Of a stretch of DNA of 64,000 bases, positions 7,157 to 16,932 are shown piece by piece. A program made the translations under genes and the position numbers. Every line of letters begins with the position of its first letter. Position 1 is the first letter of the stretch. The stretch lies in assembly GCA_030066985.1 (NCBI GenBank), contig JASJAN010000024.1, forward strand, positions 1-64,000, in the 5' to 3' direction. The stretch comes from Desulfobacterales bacterium. Lineage in GTDB: Bacteria > Desulfobacterota > Desulfobacteria > Desulfobacterales > JAHEIW01. The notes beneath the pieces were generated by a model. That model was not told where the DNA came from. It was given only the letters and a program-made list of their open reading frames with translations, and ran no database searches.

Positions 7157-9574
7157 ATGAAAACACAGGCGAGAGTTGTTGTGATCGGTGGTGGTGCCAT
7201 CGGTACCAGCGTTCTGTATCATTTGGCCAAATACGGTTGGCAGGATGTTGTACTGGTGGAGAAGCATGAATTGACTTCCGGTTCAACCTGGTTGGCCGCT
7301 GGTAATTGCTCTTTTTATCATTCCAGTTATTATTGCACCCTGGTCAACATGAAAAGCATTGAGCTTTATCAAGAGCTGGAAGAAGAGACCGGTCAAACCA
7401 CCGGCTGGCACACCACTGGATCCATTCGCACCGCGGATAACCCGGATCGCATGGATGAATTGGGCTATTATTACAGCATGAACCGCTGTCTGGGGCTGGA
7501 CGTGCAGAAAGTCAGTCCGCAAGAGATTGCCGAACTGCATCCGTTGATGCACGTGGAAGGTCTGCTGGGGGGGCTTTACTGGCCTGACGATGGTGACGTG
7601 GATCCCAGCGGCATGTGTCAGGCGATGGCGATCGGCGCCAAAAAGAACGGGGCTGAAATTTACACCCATACCCAGGTGACCGGTATCAGCCAAAAGCCCA
7701 ACGACGAGTGGGTCGTCCATACCGACAAGGGGGATATCACCTGTGAAGCCGTGGTTAATGCCGGGGGCTTATGGGCACCGGAAGTGTCGGCCATGGTGGG
7801 TGTCGAGATTCCCTCCATTGCCATTGAGCATACCCATGTTCTTTTTGAGGCCATTGGTGCCGTCGAAGAACGGGAGCGCATGCTGCCTCTGGTGCGCGAT
7901 CCGGACCGCTCGATTTACATACGCCAGGAAATGGACAGCCTGATCCTCGGTATGTATGAGAAAGTTGGAAAGCAGTGGTTTCCGGAAGGCGTTCCCTGGG
8001 ATTATGCTCAAACCGAGCTGCCCGAGGATATCGAAAATGTGGCCGAAAACATTGAACACGGCATCTTTCGCTTTCCGATTTTAGGAGAAACCGGCTTTAA
8101 GCACGTCACCGTCGGCCCCATTACTTACACACCCAACGGCGACCCTTTGGTAGGGCCAGCCTATCCGTTGAAAAACTTTTTCCAGGCCTGTGGTTACAGC
8201 TTCGGCATTACACAGGCTGGCGGTATCGGTCACTACCTGGCCGGCTGGATCATGGAAGGCGAGCCCGAGATCGACATGTGGCACGTCGACAGCCGCCGTT
8301 TCGGTTCTTACGCCAACTGGGCCTATAACCATGAAAAAATCGCCGATACCTATCCGCGCCTGTACAGCATATTTTTCCCAAACGAATGGCGCGATGCCGC
8401 CCGACCCAACCGCACCAGCCCTATTTACGAATATCAGAAAGACGCCGGCGCTGTCTTTGGTGACTATTACGGCTGGGAGTGCCCCAATTATTTTACCAGC
8501 GATGAAGCCGACAACTACGAAACCCCCAGCTGGCGACGATCCAATGCCTTCAAGCATGTGGCTGAGGAGTGCCAGCATGTAATGAAACATGTCGGCCTGT
8601 TGGATCTCACCCGTTTTGCCAAAACCAAAATCAGCGGACCTGGCGCCGAAGACTGGCTCAACCGCTTGACTTGCCAGCGAGTGCCCACCCAGGATGGCCG
8701 TATCGCGCTGGCCCCGGTGCTGGACAAAAATGGCGCTTTTAAGACCGATATGACCATCACCAGAATCAAAGAAGGCCAATATTTTTGTGTGACCGCCAGC
8801 TTAGGCAAACGCCACGACCAGCACTGGTTGATATTGAATTTGCCCGAAGACGGTTCGGTCCAGATGAACGACCTCACCTACAAGCTGGGCTGTTTTGTTA
8901 TCGCCGGCCCCCAGAGTCGCAACCTCCTAACAAAAATTTCTCATGGCGATATCACCAACGAGGCCATGCCCTTTGTCACCAGCAAAGAAATTTTTGTGGG
9001 TCGGGTTAAGTGCCGCGTGAATCGCATGAACTACGTCGGCGAACTGGGGTATGAAATTTTCCATCCCATCGAAAGCCAGATTGCCGTGTTCCAGACCTTG
9101 ATGGAAGCCGGAGCGGAATTTGAGTTGAAAATGTTTGGCATGCATGCCATGGACTCCATGCGCCTGGAAAAAGGCTATATGGCCTGGAAATCAGAAATGA
9201 ACGTTCATCACTCGCCGCTGGAAACCAACCTGGCCTGGGCGGTTAAATGGGACAAGGATTTTATCGGCAAAGCGGCGCTGGAAAAAATCAAAGCTGAAGG
9301 GGTCAAACAACAGCTAGTGTGTATGGTGGTGGATGCTGAAGATTCCGATCCATGGGGCTACAATCCCATTTTTAATGGTCAGGAGCAGGTCGGCATGACC
9401 TCATCCGGCGGCTATGGTCACCGGGTGGAAAAAAGCATTGCTTTCGGTTATGTGCCACCCGACTTAACCGCGCCCGGCACTCAGCTGACGGTTGAAATAT
9501 TGGGTGATCAGCGGCCGGCCGAAGTTGTGGCCATGCCGCTATATGATCCCACCAACGAGAAAATGAAGGCCTGA
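7157..9574 (+). CDS. Dimethylglycine/sarcosine dehydrogenase-like flavoprotein
   Basis: This 805-residue protein has the DMGDH architecture: a DAO FAD domain (GGGAIG at residues 11-16), an FAO_M linker, and a C-terminal GcvT-like aminomethyl/THF domain (from about 450; motifs YVGELGYEIFHP and HAMDSMRLEKGY). Family members oxidise an N-methyl amine and hand the formaldehyde unit to tetrahydrofolate. Where mitochondrial DMGDH carries the histidine that binds FAD covalently (SGSTWH), this protein has Leu46 (SGSTWL), so FAD is probably non-covalent. etfB follows after 38 bases, fitting ETF as electron acceptor. The choice between dimethylglycine, sarcosine and another N-methyl substrate is open. 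Confidence 0.85.
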   Translation: MKTQARVVVIGGGAIGTSVLYHLAKYGWQDVVLVEKHELTSGSTWLAAGNCSFYHSSYYCTLVNMKSIELYQELEEETGQTTGWHTTGSIRTADNPDRMDELGYYYSMNRCLGLDVQKVSPQEIAELHPLMHVEGLLGGLYWPDDGDVDPSGMCQAMAIGAKKNGAEIYTHTQVTGISQKPNDEWVVHTDKGDITCEAVVNAGGLWAPEVSAMVGVEIPSIAIEHTHVLFEAIGAVEERERMLPLVRDPDRSIYIRQEMDSLILGMYEKVGKQWFPEGVPWDYAQTELPEDIENVAENIEHGIFRFPILGETGFKHVTVGPITYTPNGDPLVGPAYPLKNFFQACGYSFGITQAGGIGHYLAGWIMEGEPEIDMWHVDSRRFGSYANWAYNHEKIADTYPRLYSIFFPNEWRDAARPNRTSPIYEYQKDAGAVFGDYYGWECPNYFTSDEADNYETPSWRRSNAFKHVAEECQHVMKHVGLLDLTRFAKTKISGPGAEDWLNRLTCQRVPTQDGRIALAPVLDKNGAFKTDMTITRIKEGQYFCVTASLGKRHDQHWLILNLPEDGSVQMNDLTYKLGCFVIAGPQSRNLLTKISHGDITNEAMPFVTSKEIFVGRVKCRVNRMNYVGELGYEIFHPIESQIAVFQTLMEAGAEFELKMFGMHAMDSMRLEKGYMAWKSEMNVHHSPLETNLAWAVKWDKDFIGKAALEKIKAEGVKQQLVCMVVDAEDSDPWGYNPIFNGQEQVGMTSSGGYGHRVEKSIAFGYVPPDLTAPGTQLTVEILGDQRPAEVVAMPLYDPTNEKMKA

Positions 9575-9612
9575 TACACTATTGTTAACCGCATTAACAA
9601 AAGGATGAGATA

Positions 9613-10386
9613 ATGCAGATCTATGTGTGTGTAAAACATGTTCCGGATACCGCGGCGACCATCACTGTCGTCGATGAGGCCGGTTATAACGACACGGCCT
9701 GCAAGTTCATTATCAACCCGTATGATGAATACGCCGTGGAGGAGGCCGTTCAAAGGGTCGAAAAAGCCGGCAGCGGTGAAGTGGTTGTGGTCACCGTGGG
9801 TCCTGAAGCGGCAGTTTCAACTATGCGAGCGGCCATGGCCATGGGAGCCCATCGGGGTATCCACGTCAAGATACAAAGTCAGTTTTTAGACAGCACACTG
9901 ACAAGTCTGGCGCTTAAAGCCGCTATCGAGCAGGACGGAACGCCGAATATGATCTTTACCGGTCGAAACGCCGTGGACACTGAAGGTTTCCAAACCCAGT
10001 ATCGCCTGGCGGCAGCCATGAACCTGCCGGTGGTTAGCGAAGTCGTCAACCTTGATATCAATGACGGTCAGGCGACCGTCGAACGCGAGGTCGGCGGCGG
10101 AACTCGGGAAAAAATGGAGATGAAGCTGCCCTGCATTATCGGTGCCACCAAGGGTCTAAACGAACCGCGCTATCCAAAGTTTCCGGATATTATGAAAGCC
10201 AAAAAAAAAGAGATCAAAGAAGTGGAATTTGATCAACTGGGCTTGGATACATCCTTTGACCAAACCGAGCTGCTAAAGCTCGAAGCGGTCCCTGAAAGAT
10301 CCAGCGCTCAGGTCATGCAGGGCTCAGTACGCGAGCAGGTGATCGAACTGGTTCGGATTCTTAAAGAGGATGACAAAGTCCTTTGA
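9613..10386 (+). CDS. etfB: Electron transfer flavoprotein beta subunit
   Basis: At 257 residues it has the usual EtfB length. It begins IYVCVKHVPD, contains the AMP/FAD-binding GRNAVDTEGFQT stretch, and has the beta-subunit signature VEREVGGGTREKMEMKLPCIIGATKGLNEPRYP. With EtfA it carries electrons from the preceding dehydrogenase to the membrane. AAGGATGAG precedes the ATG. It sits between the dehydrogenase and etfA, as in the dimethylglycine (dgc) loci of aerobic bacteria. Confidence 0.95.
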   Translation: MQIYVCVKHVPDTAATITVVDEAGYNDTACKFIINPYDEYAVEEAVQRVEKAGSGEVVVVTVGPEAAVSTMRAAMAMGAHRGIHVKIQSQFLDSTLTSLALKAAIEQDGTPNMIFTGRNAVDTEGFQTQYRLAAAMNLPVVSEVVNLDINDGQATVEREVGGGTREKMEMKLPCIIGATKGLNEPRYPKFPDIMKAKKKEIKEVEFDQLGLDTSFDQTELLKLEAVPERSSAQVMQGSVREQVIELVRILKEDDKVL

Positions 10387-10438
10387 ATCAGGAGAATATT
10401 TTCTGTTTAAGGGAAGTTAAATATAGGAGACAATTCAG

Positions 10439-11401
10439 ATGGCCAAAATAGGTGTGTTCATCGAAACGGACAAAGATGAAATCAAAAAGACAAATTTCGG
10501 TCCCATCACTGCTGCGCGAGACGGCGGCAAAAATGAGGTGGTGGCATTACTATTGGGTGTCGATGCCGACTCGGTAAAAGATATCCTGGCTGAATATGGC
10601 GCCCAGAAAATTGTGCAGGTAACCGTCGACGGAGCGGACCTCTCATCCAGCCCGGATTTGCAGGCACGTGCCCTGGCGGATGTCATTCAGCATTTTGCCC
10701 TGGACGGACTGATCGGTTTGGCCAGCGCTAAGGGACGCGACGTGTTTGCGCGCTTAAGCGCCCTGTTAAACGTTACTCTGGCATCAGATTGTGTGGGCAT
10801 CAATTTTGAGGACAAGACCGTCCGCAAGTCCCACTTCTCGGGCAAAACCATCGCCACCATTAAACTCAAATCGGATCTGTTGCTATGCGCCCTGCGGCCA
10901 AATGTAATTGAAGCCGAAAAAGCCCCCACAGATGCGCAAGTCGAAAACTACGCCGCCAACGCGCAGGATCCGGGTTTGGTCAATTTATTGGAGGTCACAA
11001 AAGGGGACACTTCCAAAATGGACCTCACCGAGGCCGACGTCATCATCACCGGCGGCCGTCCTATCGATGCGGCCGAGAACTACAAAATGCTTGAAGAATG
11101 TGCCGAACTGTTGGGTGCTGCCGTGGGCGCCTCCCGCGCGGCCGTGGATGCTGGGTTTGCACCGCACTCCATGCAGGTGGGCCAGACAGGAAAAACTGTC
11201 AGCCCGAGACTGTATATCGGCTGCGGCCTGTCGGGCTCAGTTCAGCATTTTGCCGGCATGAAAACGTCAAAAGTTATTGTGGCGATCAATACCGACAAAG
11301 ATGCCCCTATTTTTCAAAAATGTGATTACGGTATTATTGCAGACATGTTCGAAGTGGTGCCGGTGCTCACGGAAGTTTTACGGGAGCAAGGCGGCAAATA
11401 A
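10439..11401 (+). CDS. etfA: Electron transfer flavoprotein alpha subunit
   Basis: The protein is 320 residues. An N-terminal alpha/beta domain is followed by the C-terminal FAD domain with classical motifs: SRAAVDAGF, QVGQTGKTVSPRLYIGCGLSGSVQH and VAINTDKDAPIF. It forms the heterodimer with EtfB, encoded 52 bases upstream. TAGGAGA precedes the ATG. The next gene, the DgcB-like reductase, is separated by a palindromic repeat but reads the same way. Confidence 0.95.
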   Translation: MAKIGVFIETDKDEIKKTNFGPITAARDGGKNEVVALLLGVDADSVKDILAEYGAQKIVQVTVDGADLSSSPDLQARALADVIQHFALDGLIGLASAKGRDVFARLSALLNVTLASDCVGINFEDKTVRKSHFSGKTIATIKLKSDLLLCALRPNVIEAEKAPTDAQVENYAANAQDPGLVNLLEVTKGDTSKMDLTEADVIITGGRPIDAAENYKMLEECAELLGAAVGASRAAVDAGFAPHSMQVGQTGKTVSPRLYIGCGLSGSVQHFAGMKTSKVIVAINTDKDAPIFQKCDYGIIADMFEVVPVLTEVLREQGGK

Positions 11402-11405
11402 AAAA

Positions 11406-11545
11406 GGTTTCAGGTGTCAGGTTTCGGGTGTCAGGGAACATACGACTGAAATCAGAAAGCAAAGCAAGCATGTGGTCATTATGGCCACTAAGTAACAAAA
11501 GCGCGAAACGGGACACCGAAGACCTGACACCTGACACCTGAAACC
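11406..11545. repeat. GTGTCAGG palindromic repeat, copy 1
   Basis: Perfect 16-base inverted ends (11406-11421 and 11530-11545; GGTTTCAGGTGTCAGG and its complement) enclose about 108 bases. The inside is clearly related to copy 2 at 51680-51800 (shared CAGGGAAC...GCAAAG...CACCGAAGACCTGACACCTGACAC pattern). Extra partial GACACC units continue to about 11572. It lies between etfA and the DgcB-like gene. Confidence 0.85.
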
Positions 11546-11647
11546 CGCTTTTGAGGGACACCCGACACCTGTGTTCCTTAAAAAGAAGAAATGAAAGACG
11601 CAAATCCAGTAAAACTTTCGGTCTGAAGAATTATCGAGGAACAATAG

Positions 11648-13651
11648 ATGCAAACATATGTGACCATTAAATCCATTGTCATCGCGCTGGCCCTGATCGG
11701 CGCATTTGGCTATTTCTTTGTACTTGCAGCACGTTTGTATCGCCTGATGCGATCGGTTGAGGGACAAACGGACTTTACGATTGATCGGATCGGTGAGCGG
11801 GTTAAGGTTTTTTTTACCGATGTACTGGGTCAATCCAACGTTCGCCGCAAGCCGCTGATCGGCACAGCGCATATGCTGATATTTTTTGGGTTTTTAGCTA
11901 TCCAACCCCATTCACTGATGCTCATGATCCAGGGGGTCTTTCCCGCTTTTGAGCCGGGCCATGCCATCCCGACCATTTACCGCGTGTATTTGTTTGTGGC
12001 CGATATCCTGGCCGCTCTGGTTCTGGTGGGATTTGCCTATGCCCTCTATCGGCGGGTAGTCGTGCGTCCCAGCTATCTATCCATGGGCTCGGATGCCAAT
12101 CTGATCATCCTGTTTACCTGCGTTATCGTGATCACATTTCATTTGATTAATGCTTTTTTAAGCCTTATGCCGGCAGCGGGATCCTTCAGTTATGCTGGCG
12201 CGTTTCCGGTATCTGAAAGGCTGGTGCCGCTGTTTAATCTGCAAAGCCTCTCACCGGCAGGTCTTCAAACCGGTTATGAGATCAGTTACTGGATCCACAT
12301 CGCCACGATTCTGGGCTTTCTGATTTACATCCCCGGTTCCAAACATCTGCATTTGCTGGCAGCCGTCCCCAATGTCTTTTTAAAACGCCTGGATCTGCCC
12401 AAAGCAATGGTTAAAACAGATATTGAAGATGAGGAGGCGGAAACCTTTGGGCTGGGTAAAGTGAGCGAACTGAATTGGAAAAACGTCCTCAATCTTTACG
12501 CCTGCACTGAATGCGGACGCTGTGAAGAGCAATGTCCTGCCAGCTGCACCGACAAACCGCTTTCGCCCAAAAATGTGATCCATGATTTTAAAGTTGATTT
12601 ATTGGCCCAGGCAGATGCCATCATGGCCCAAAACTTCGAAAAAATTGAACCGATTGTGCGGGAGGGGTCCCCTATTACCGGAGACGTCATCTGGTCGTGC
12701 ACCACCTGTCGCGGCTGTGAAGATATCTGTCCGGTAAACATCGAACAGCTTGATTTTATCCTTGAAACGCGCAAGCACCGCGTGCTCATGGAGGCGGATT
12801 TCCCACCGGAAATGCAGGAAACCTTCACCAACCTTGAAAACCAATTCAACCCGTGGGGCTTCAGCAGCGACAGCCGCGCCGATTGGTCTAAAGGCATGGA
12901 TGTACCCCTGATGGCGGACAAGCCGGACGCCGAATTGCTTTGGTTTGTCGGCTGTTCCGGATCCTTTGACGACCGTGGCAAAAAAATTGCCCAGGCCATG
13001 GCCCGGGTGCTGCAAAAAGCCGGTGTCAACTTTGCCATTCTGGGGCCGGAGGAGGCCTGCAACGGGGATGTGGCCCGCCGGGCCGGCAATGAATATATCG
13101 CTCAGATGCTGATGATGCAGAATGTCGAGGTGCTTAATCAGTACAAACCGAAAAAGATTCTGACCGGCTGCCCTCACTGTTACAACATGATTAAAAACGA
13201 ATACCCCCAATTCGATGCCAACTATGCCGTGGTACACCATACCGAGTTGCTGCTGGAACTGTTTCAACAGGACCGTTTAAAGGTATCCAACGGTCACCTG
13301 GCGGAGCTGGCCTATCACGACTCGTGTTATCTGGGACGCTGGAATGGCATTTATCAGGCGCCCCGGGATTTACTGTCTTCCATAAACGGCGGTGCAAAAC
13401 CAATAGAAATGCCTCGATCCGGGTCTAAAGGATTTTGCTGTGGCGCCGGCGGCGCTCGAATGTTTATGGAAGAAACCATCGGCAAACGCATCAATGAAGA
13501 GCGGGCCGAAGAAATAATCGCCACCGGCGCAAAAACCGTTGCAGTGGCCTGTCCGTTTTGTACCACCATGCTCAGAGACGGCATCCTGGAAAAAGAATCG
13601 GAGGTGCAGGTCAAGGACGTCGTCGAAATGATTGACGAGGCTACTTCCTGA
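11648..13651 (+). CDS. DgcB-like membrane FeS oxidoreductase (ETF:quinone link)
   Basis: This 667-residue protein has an N-terminal membrane part with about six helices (residues 8-240). Two [4Fe-4S] motifs follow (CTECGRCEEQCPASC and CTTCRGCEDICP), then the CCG-domain cysteines typical of HdrD/GlpC proteins (CNGD, GCPHC, DSCYLGR, CCGAGGARMF, ACPFC). The arrangement matches the ETF-linked FeS reductases, including DgcB of dimethylglycine catabolism. It probably passes electrons from reduced ETF to menaquinone. The gene order dehydrogenase-etfB-etfA-dgcB supports this. GAGGAA precedes the ATG. Confidence 0.85.
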   Translation: MQTYVTIKSIVIALALIGAFGYFFVLAARLYRLMRSVEGQTDFTIDRIGERVKVFFTDVLGQSNVRRKPLIGTAHMLIFFGFLAIQPHSLMLMIQGVFPAFEPGHAIPTIYRVYLFVADILAALVLVGFAYALYRRVVVRPSYLSMGSDANLIILFTCVIVITFHLINAFLSLMPAAGSFSYAGAFPVSERLVPLFNLQSLSPAGLQTGYEISYWIHIATILGFLIYIPGSKHLHLLAAVPNVFLKRLDLPKAMVKTDIEDEEAETFGLGKVSELNWKNVLNLYACTECGRCEEQCPASCTDKPLSPKNVIHDFKVDLLAQADAIMAQNFEKIEPIVREGSPITGDVIWSCTTCRGCEDICPVNIEQLDFILETRKHRVLMEADFPPEMQETFTNLENQFNPWGFSSDSRADWSKGMDVPLMADKPDAELLWFVGCSGSFDDRGKKIAQAMARVLQKAGVNFAILGPEEACNGDVARRAGNEYIAQMLMMQNVEVLNQYKPKKILTGCPHCYNMIKNEYPQFDANYAVVHHTELLLELFQQDRLKVSNGHLAELAYHDSCYLGRWNGIYQAPRDLLSSINGGAKPIEMPRSGSKGFCCGAGGARMFMEETIGKRINEERAEEIIATGAKTVAVACPFCTTMLRDGILEKESEVQVKDVVEMIDEATS

Positions 13652-13844
13652 GTAGAAATGACATTGTAAATAGGTCAAAAGTTTTGTACAAGCCACTAAT
13701 GTTGCGTCCCGGAAATCGTTAATAAATTAAGCGCGCGTTGCCGGTCATGTAGTTTTCTGAGAAACCACGCTAACCGCCATCACATTGGTGCTAAATCAAT
13801 AAGGTAGAGATTAAATCCCGTTCGCCGGGAGCAAAGGGGGACAC

Positions 13845-14642
13845 ATGATTATCGTGGGGGAGTTGATAAACGCCAGCCGTAAGCAAATTGCCGCGGCCAT
13901 CGAGAACCAGGATACGGCCACCATTCAAACCATTGCCAAAGATCAGCATGAAAATGGAGCAGATTACATAGATGTCAATGCAGGTGTTTTTGTTGGCAAG
14001 GAATCCGAATATTTACAATGGCTCACTGAAACCGTGCAGGCGGCTATAGAGACACCATGCTGCATCGACAGCCCTGACCCCAAGGCAATTGAGGCCGCAC
14101 TGACTGTCCACAAAGGCACCCCCATGATCAATTCTATCTCACTGGAAAAGGAGCGATATGAAGCGCTGTTGCCGATTGTCGCCGGTACGGATTTTAAGGT
14201 TGTGGCGCTTTGTATGAGCGATAAAGGCATGCCACAAACGACCGATGAGCGTATGGAGATCGCAAACGAGTTGGTCAATAACCTGGTTAAAAATAATGTG
14301 CCTGTGGAAAATATCTACGTTGATCCCCTGGTCCAACCGCTTTCCACGAATAACACCTTTGGGGTTGAATTTTTAAATTCGATTGAAAGCATTATAAAAA
14401 CATTTCCCGGGATTCACACGGTTTGTGGACTTTCGAATATCTCTTTCGGATTGCCCGAACGCAAATTTTTAAACCAGACGTTTATGGTAATGGCCATTAC
14501 CAAGGGATTAGACGGGGCCATCGTCAATCCTTTGGACCAAAAAATGATGGCCAACATCATTGCAGCTGAGGCATTGGCCGGCAACGACGAATGGTGTTCC
14601 GCTTACCTGGAGGCATACCGAGCCCAAAAGTTTGAATATTAG
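13845..14642 (+). CDS. Methyltetrahydrofolate:corrinoid methyltransferase (MtgA/AcsE-like)
   Basis: This 265-residue pterin-binding TIM barrel has GELIN near the start, DVNAG at about residue 44, DSPDP and the diagnostic CGLSNISFGLPER. The family moves methyl groups between tetrahydrofolate and a corrinoid protein. In glycine betaine systems the MtgA type forms methyl-THF from methylated MtgC. The corrinoid protein gene follows after 66 bases. GGGGGACAC precedes the ATG. This gene and the next would complete an MttB-type three-component system; which of the four MttB proteins feed it is unknown. Confidence 0.88.
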   Translation: MIIVGELINASRKQIAAAIENQDTATIQTIAKDQHENGADYIDVNAGVFVGKESEYLQWLTETVQAAIETPCCIDSPDPKAIEAALTVHKGTPMINSISLEKERYEALLPIVAGTDFKVVALCMSDKGMPQTTDERMEIANELVNNLVKNNVPVENIYVDPLVQPLSTNNTFGVEFLNSIESIIKTFPGIHTVCGLSNISFGLPERKFLNQTFMVMAITKGLDGAIVNPLDQKMMANIIAAEALAGNDEWCSAYLEAYRAQKFEY

Positions 14643-14708
14643 GATTCACGTTATCTATTTCTGCTGTTAATTAAATAAAAGCGCTTTCAAAAAAAGGAGG
14701 CACAAATC

Positions 14709-15347
14709 ATGAGTGAACTGCTTGGGAAAATGGCTGAGTCTTTGATTGCCGGTAACATCGATGACGTGGTGAACATGACCAAAGAAGCCCTGGATGCGGG
14801 AACAGCACCGGCAGATATATTGGATCAGGGGCTTTTGGCAGGCATGGATGTTGTGGGACAGCGCTTTAAGGCCGAAGAAATGTTCATTCCCGAAGTATTG
14901 CGGTGTGCCAAGTGCATGCACGGTGCCATGGAAATTTTGCGCCCCTTACTGGCAGAGACCGGGGCAGAGTCCATTGGTACGCTGATCATCGGCACGGTAA
15001 AAGGCGACCTGCATGACATCGGCAAGAATCTGGTGGGGATGATGTTTGAGGGAGCCGGCTTTAATGTTGTGGACCTGGGCATCGATAAAGAACCACAGGT
15101 GTTTGTGGATGCCATCAAAGAACACGATGCCAGACTCATCGGGATGTCGGCCCTGTTGACCACCACCATGCCGAAGATGGGCGAAACCATCAATGCGATC
15201 AAAGAAGCGGGGGTGCGTGATCAAGTCAAAATCTTAATCGGCGGCGCTCCGATAACTGCTGCATTTGCCGAAGAAATTGGTGCCGATGGCTATGCGTCAA
15301 ACGCAGCCAGCGCAGTTGAAAAGGGAAAAGAGTTGATCGGTCTATAG
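14709..15347 (+). CDS. Corrinoid (B12-binding) methyl carrier protein
   Basis: The protein is 212 residues. A four-helix cap domain (1-85) is followed by a Rossmann-like B12 domain with the motif DLHDIG (residues 100-105), whose His102 should be the lower cobalt ligand, then IGMSALLTTTM and the GGAP loop. It is the methyl shuttle between MttB-type and MtgA-type enzymes (MttC/MtgC family). It is the only corrinoid protein in the window, against four MttB genes, so it may serve several. No RACE-type corrinoid reactivator is encoded here. AAGGAGG precedes the ATG. Confidence 0.92.
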   Translation: MSELLGKMAESLIAGNIDDVVNMTKEALDAGTAPADILDQGLLAGMDVVGQRFKAEEMFIPEVLRCAKCMHGAMEILRPLLAETGAESIGTLIIGTVKGDLHDIGKNLVGMMFEGAGFNVVDLGIDKEPQVFVDAIKEHDARLIGMSALLTTTMPKMGETINAIKEAGVRDQVKILIGGAPITAAFAEEIGADGYASNAASAVEKGKELIGL

Positions 15348-15679
15348 TTTGCCGCCGGTTATCGAGATCCAAATAAAAGAGTTTTCGGTCGAATTTCTAC
15401 CGGCAATCAAGATGAGCGGTGCAATTCAGAACGAGAACAAACAGATCACGTGTCTCATCAGACCAACGGATCTGTGCAATCCGATGTCGACGAGCCGGCC
15501 GGATCAAAACACTGATCTGGTCGGCTCTCATTTTAGGTTGAGCCCGTTTGTCCGGTTGGGCCCGTTGAGTCCGCCCCCGGCGGATTAGGCCCGTTAACAA
15601 GGGATATCTATCTTACTTTGATTGCCGGCTAACGGGACAACGGGCAAACGGGCTTAACCGATGACGGAGGACGTCTGGC
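15348..15679. repeat. Gap with GCCCGTT palindromic repeat, copy 1
   Basis: The 332-base gap before the MFS gene contains a palindromic element at about 15536-15659. The left arm GGTTGAGCCCGTTTGTCCGG (15536-15555) and the right arm CGGGCAAACGGGCTTAACC (15641-15659) pair with few mismatches, and further GCCCGTT units lie inside. A second member lies at 27771-27846. A 79-codon open frame at 15349 has no family features and runs into the repeat, so I do not call it. Confidence 0.7.
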
Positions 15680-16918
15680 TTGAAAAAAAAGGGATGGTGG
15701 TCACCAGCCGGTTTGGTACTTTTTCTGACATGGCTTTTCTTCGGATTGTACTATATGAACCGGTTCAATTTCTCCCCCATGATTCCCCTCCTGAAAGCGG
15801 ATCTCAATATATCAAATGCCCAAGCCGGCTGGTTAATGGCGCTATTTTTTATCACCTATACCATTTTTCAACTGCCGGCAGGCTATCTGGCTGATCGTTT
15901 CGGTCCACGCAAAATTATATCAGGTGGTGCGCTGATCTCGATCATCGGCAACCTGATTTTCAGCCAAGGGTCGACTTTCCTGGTCCTTTCCATAGGGCAG
16001 TGTGTCAACGGCTTTGGTCAGGCTATGGGTTGGACGTCGGCTCTTAAATTGATTGTCAGCTGGTTCCCACGGTCAAAACGCGGCACCGCCATCGGGTTAT
16101 TTGCCACCTGTGTTACTGGAGGCAGCAGTGCCGGCATTCGGCTTTCCGGATACCTGGGTGATCATTTCGGCTGGCAGAGCGCTTTTATCGTGCCACCGGC
16201 ATTGATGGCCGCGGCTCTTCTGGTCTTTTGGATATTCGTCAGAGACCATCCCGCTGAAAAAGGGTTAGCTGGTTTTGATGACGAGATTGAGCTCGAGCAA
16301 AGGATTGATAATGACCCCAGGTCGCGCTTGATGGTGGTTTTAAGCAATCGTATGCTCTGGGTGATTGCTCTGGTTTATTTTTGTTTTGTCTATGTGCAGT
16401 TCGGCTGCCTGGTCTGGATTCCGGCTTTTTTGCAGGAAAGCTACGCCATGACGGTTGACCGCGCGAGCACAATTGCCGCTCTGGTTCTGCTACCAGGCGT
16501 TTTTGCTTCGCCGCTCGCCGGTTTTCTATCAGACCATTATTTTGGGGGAAGGCGCAAACCGCTGCTCCTTTTGGGCATGGCGCTGTTAACAGGCGCGACA
16601 TTTTTGCTGTCTCTGGGGGTTAGTCTCATTTTGGCGACAAGTCTGCTGGCAGTGGTCGGGTTAATGATTATCATGCCGGACATTCTGTTGGCCGCCTTTC
16701 CTTCGGATATTTTGTCGCGTAAATTAGCGGCCACGGGTATGGGTTTTTTGACAACCTTCACGAGCATGGCGGGGATCATCACCACCCCGCTTTCCGGTAA
16801 GATCGTGGATGTCTTTCAATCGTACGGAGCGGTTTTTCTCTCATTTGCCATTGCCGCTCTGGCGGGAACCATTTTGACCTTATTTATTCGGGAGAAAAAA
16901 TTTCACCCCAACACATAA
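15680..16918 (+). CDS. Major facilitator superfamily transporter
   Basis: This 412-residue protein has about 12 membrane helices and the MFS loop motif GYLADRFGPRKI between helices 2 and 3. It resembles the sugar-phosphate/anion:cation and oxalate-formate subfamilies, but the substrate is not evident. The start is TTG at 15680, chosen because GGAGG (15666-15670) lies 9 bases before it and the peptide then begins MKKKGWW. It is followed after 14 bases by the MttB-2 gene, so import of the MttB-2 substrate is a reasonable guess. Confidence 0.85.
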   Translation: MKKKGWWSPAGLVLFLTWLFFGLYYMNRFNFSPMIPLLKADLNISNAQAGWLMALFFITYTIFQLPAGYLADRFGPRKIISGGALISIIGNLIFSQGSTFLVLSIGQCVNGFGQAMGWTSALKLIVSWFPRSKRGTAIGLFATCVTGGSSAGIRLSGYLGDHFGWQSAFIVPPALMAAALLVFWIFVRDHPAEKGLAGFDDEIELEQRIDNDPRSRLMVVLSNRMLWVIALVYFCFVYVQFGCLVWIPAFLQESYAMTVDRASTIAALVLLPGVFASPLAGFLSDHYFGGRRKPLLLLGMALLTGATFLLSLGVSLILATSLLAVVGLMIIMPDILLAAFPSDILSRKLAATGMGFLTTFTSMAGIITTPLSGKIVDVFQSYGAVFLSFAIAALAGTILTLFIREKKFHPNT

Positions 16919-16932
16919 AAGGAGGCAAGCAA

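Noticed and set aside
11406-11572. CRISPR-like array from repeated GACACCTGACACC units
   Set aside because: The units are adjacent and inverted around one centre with no spacers of even length, and there are no cas genes.
15349-15588. 79-codon frame after the corrinoid protein gene
   Set aside because: No ribosome site or family features, and it runs into a palindromic repeat.
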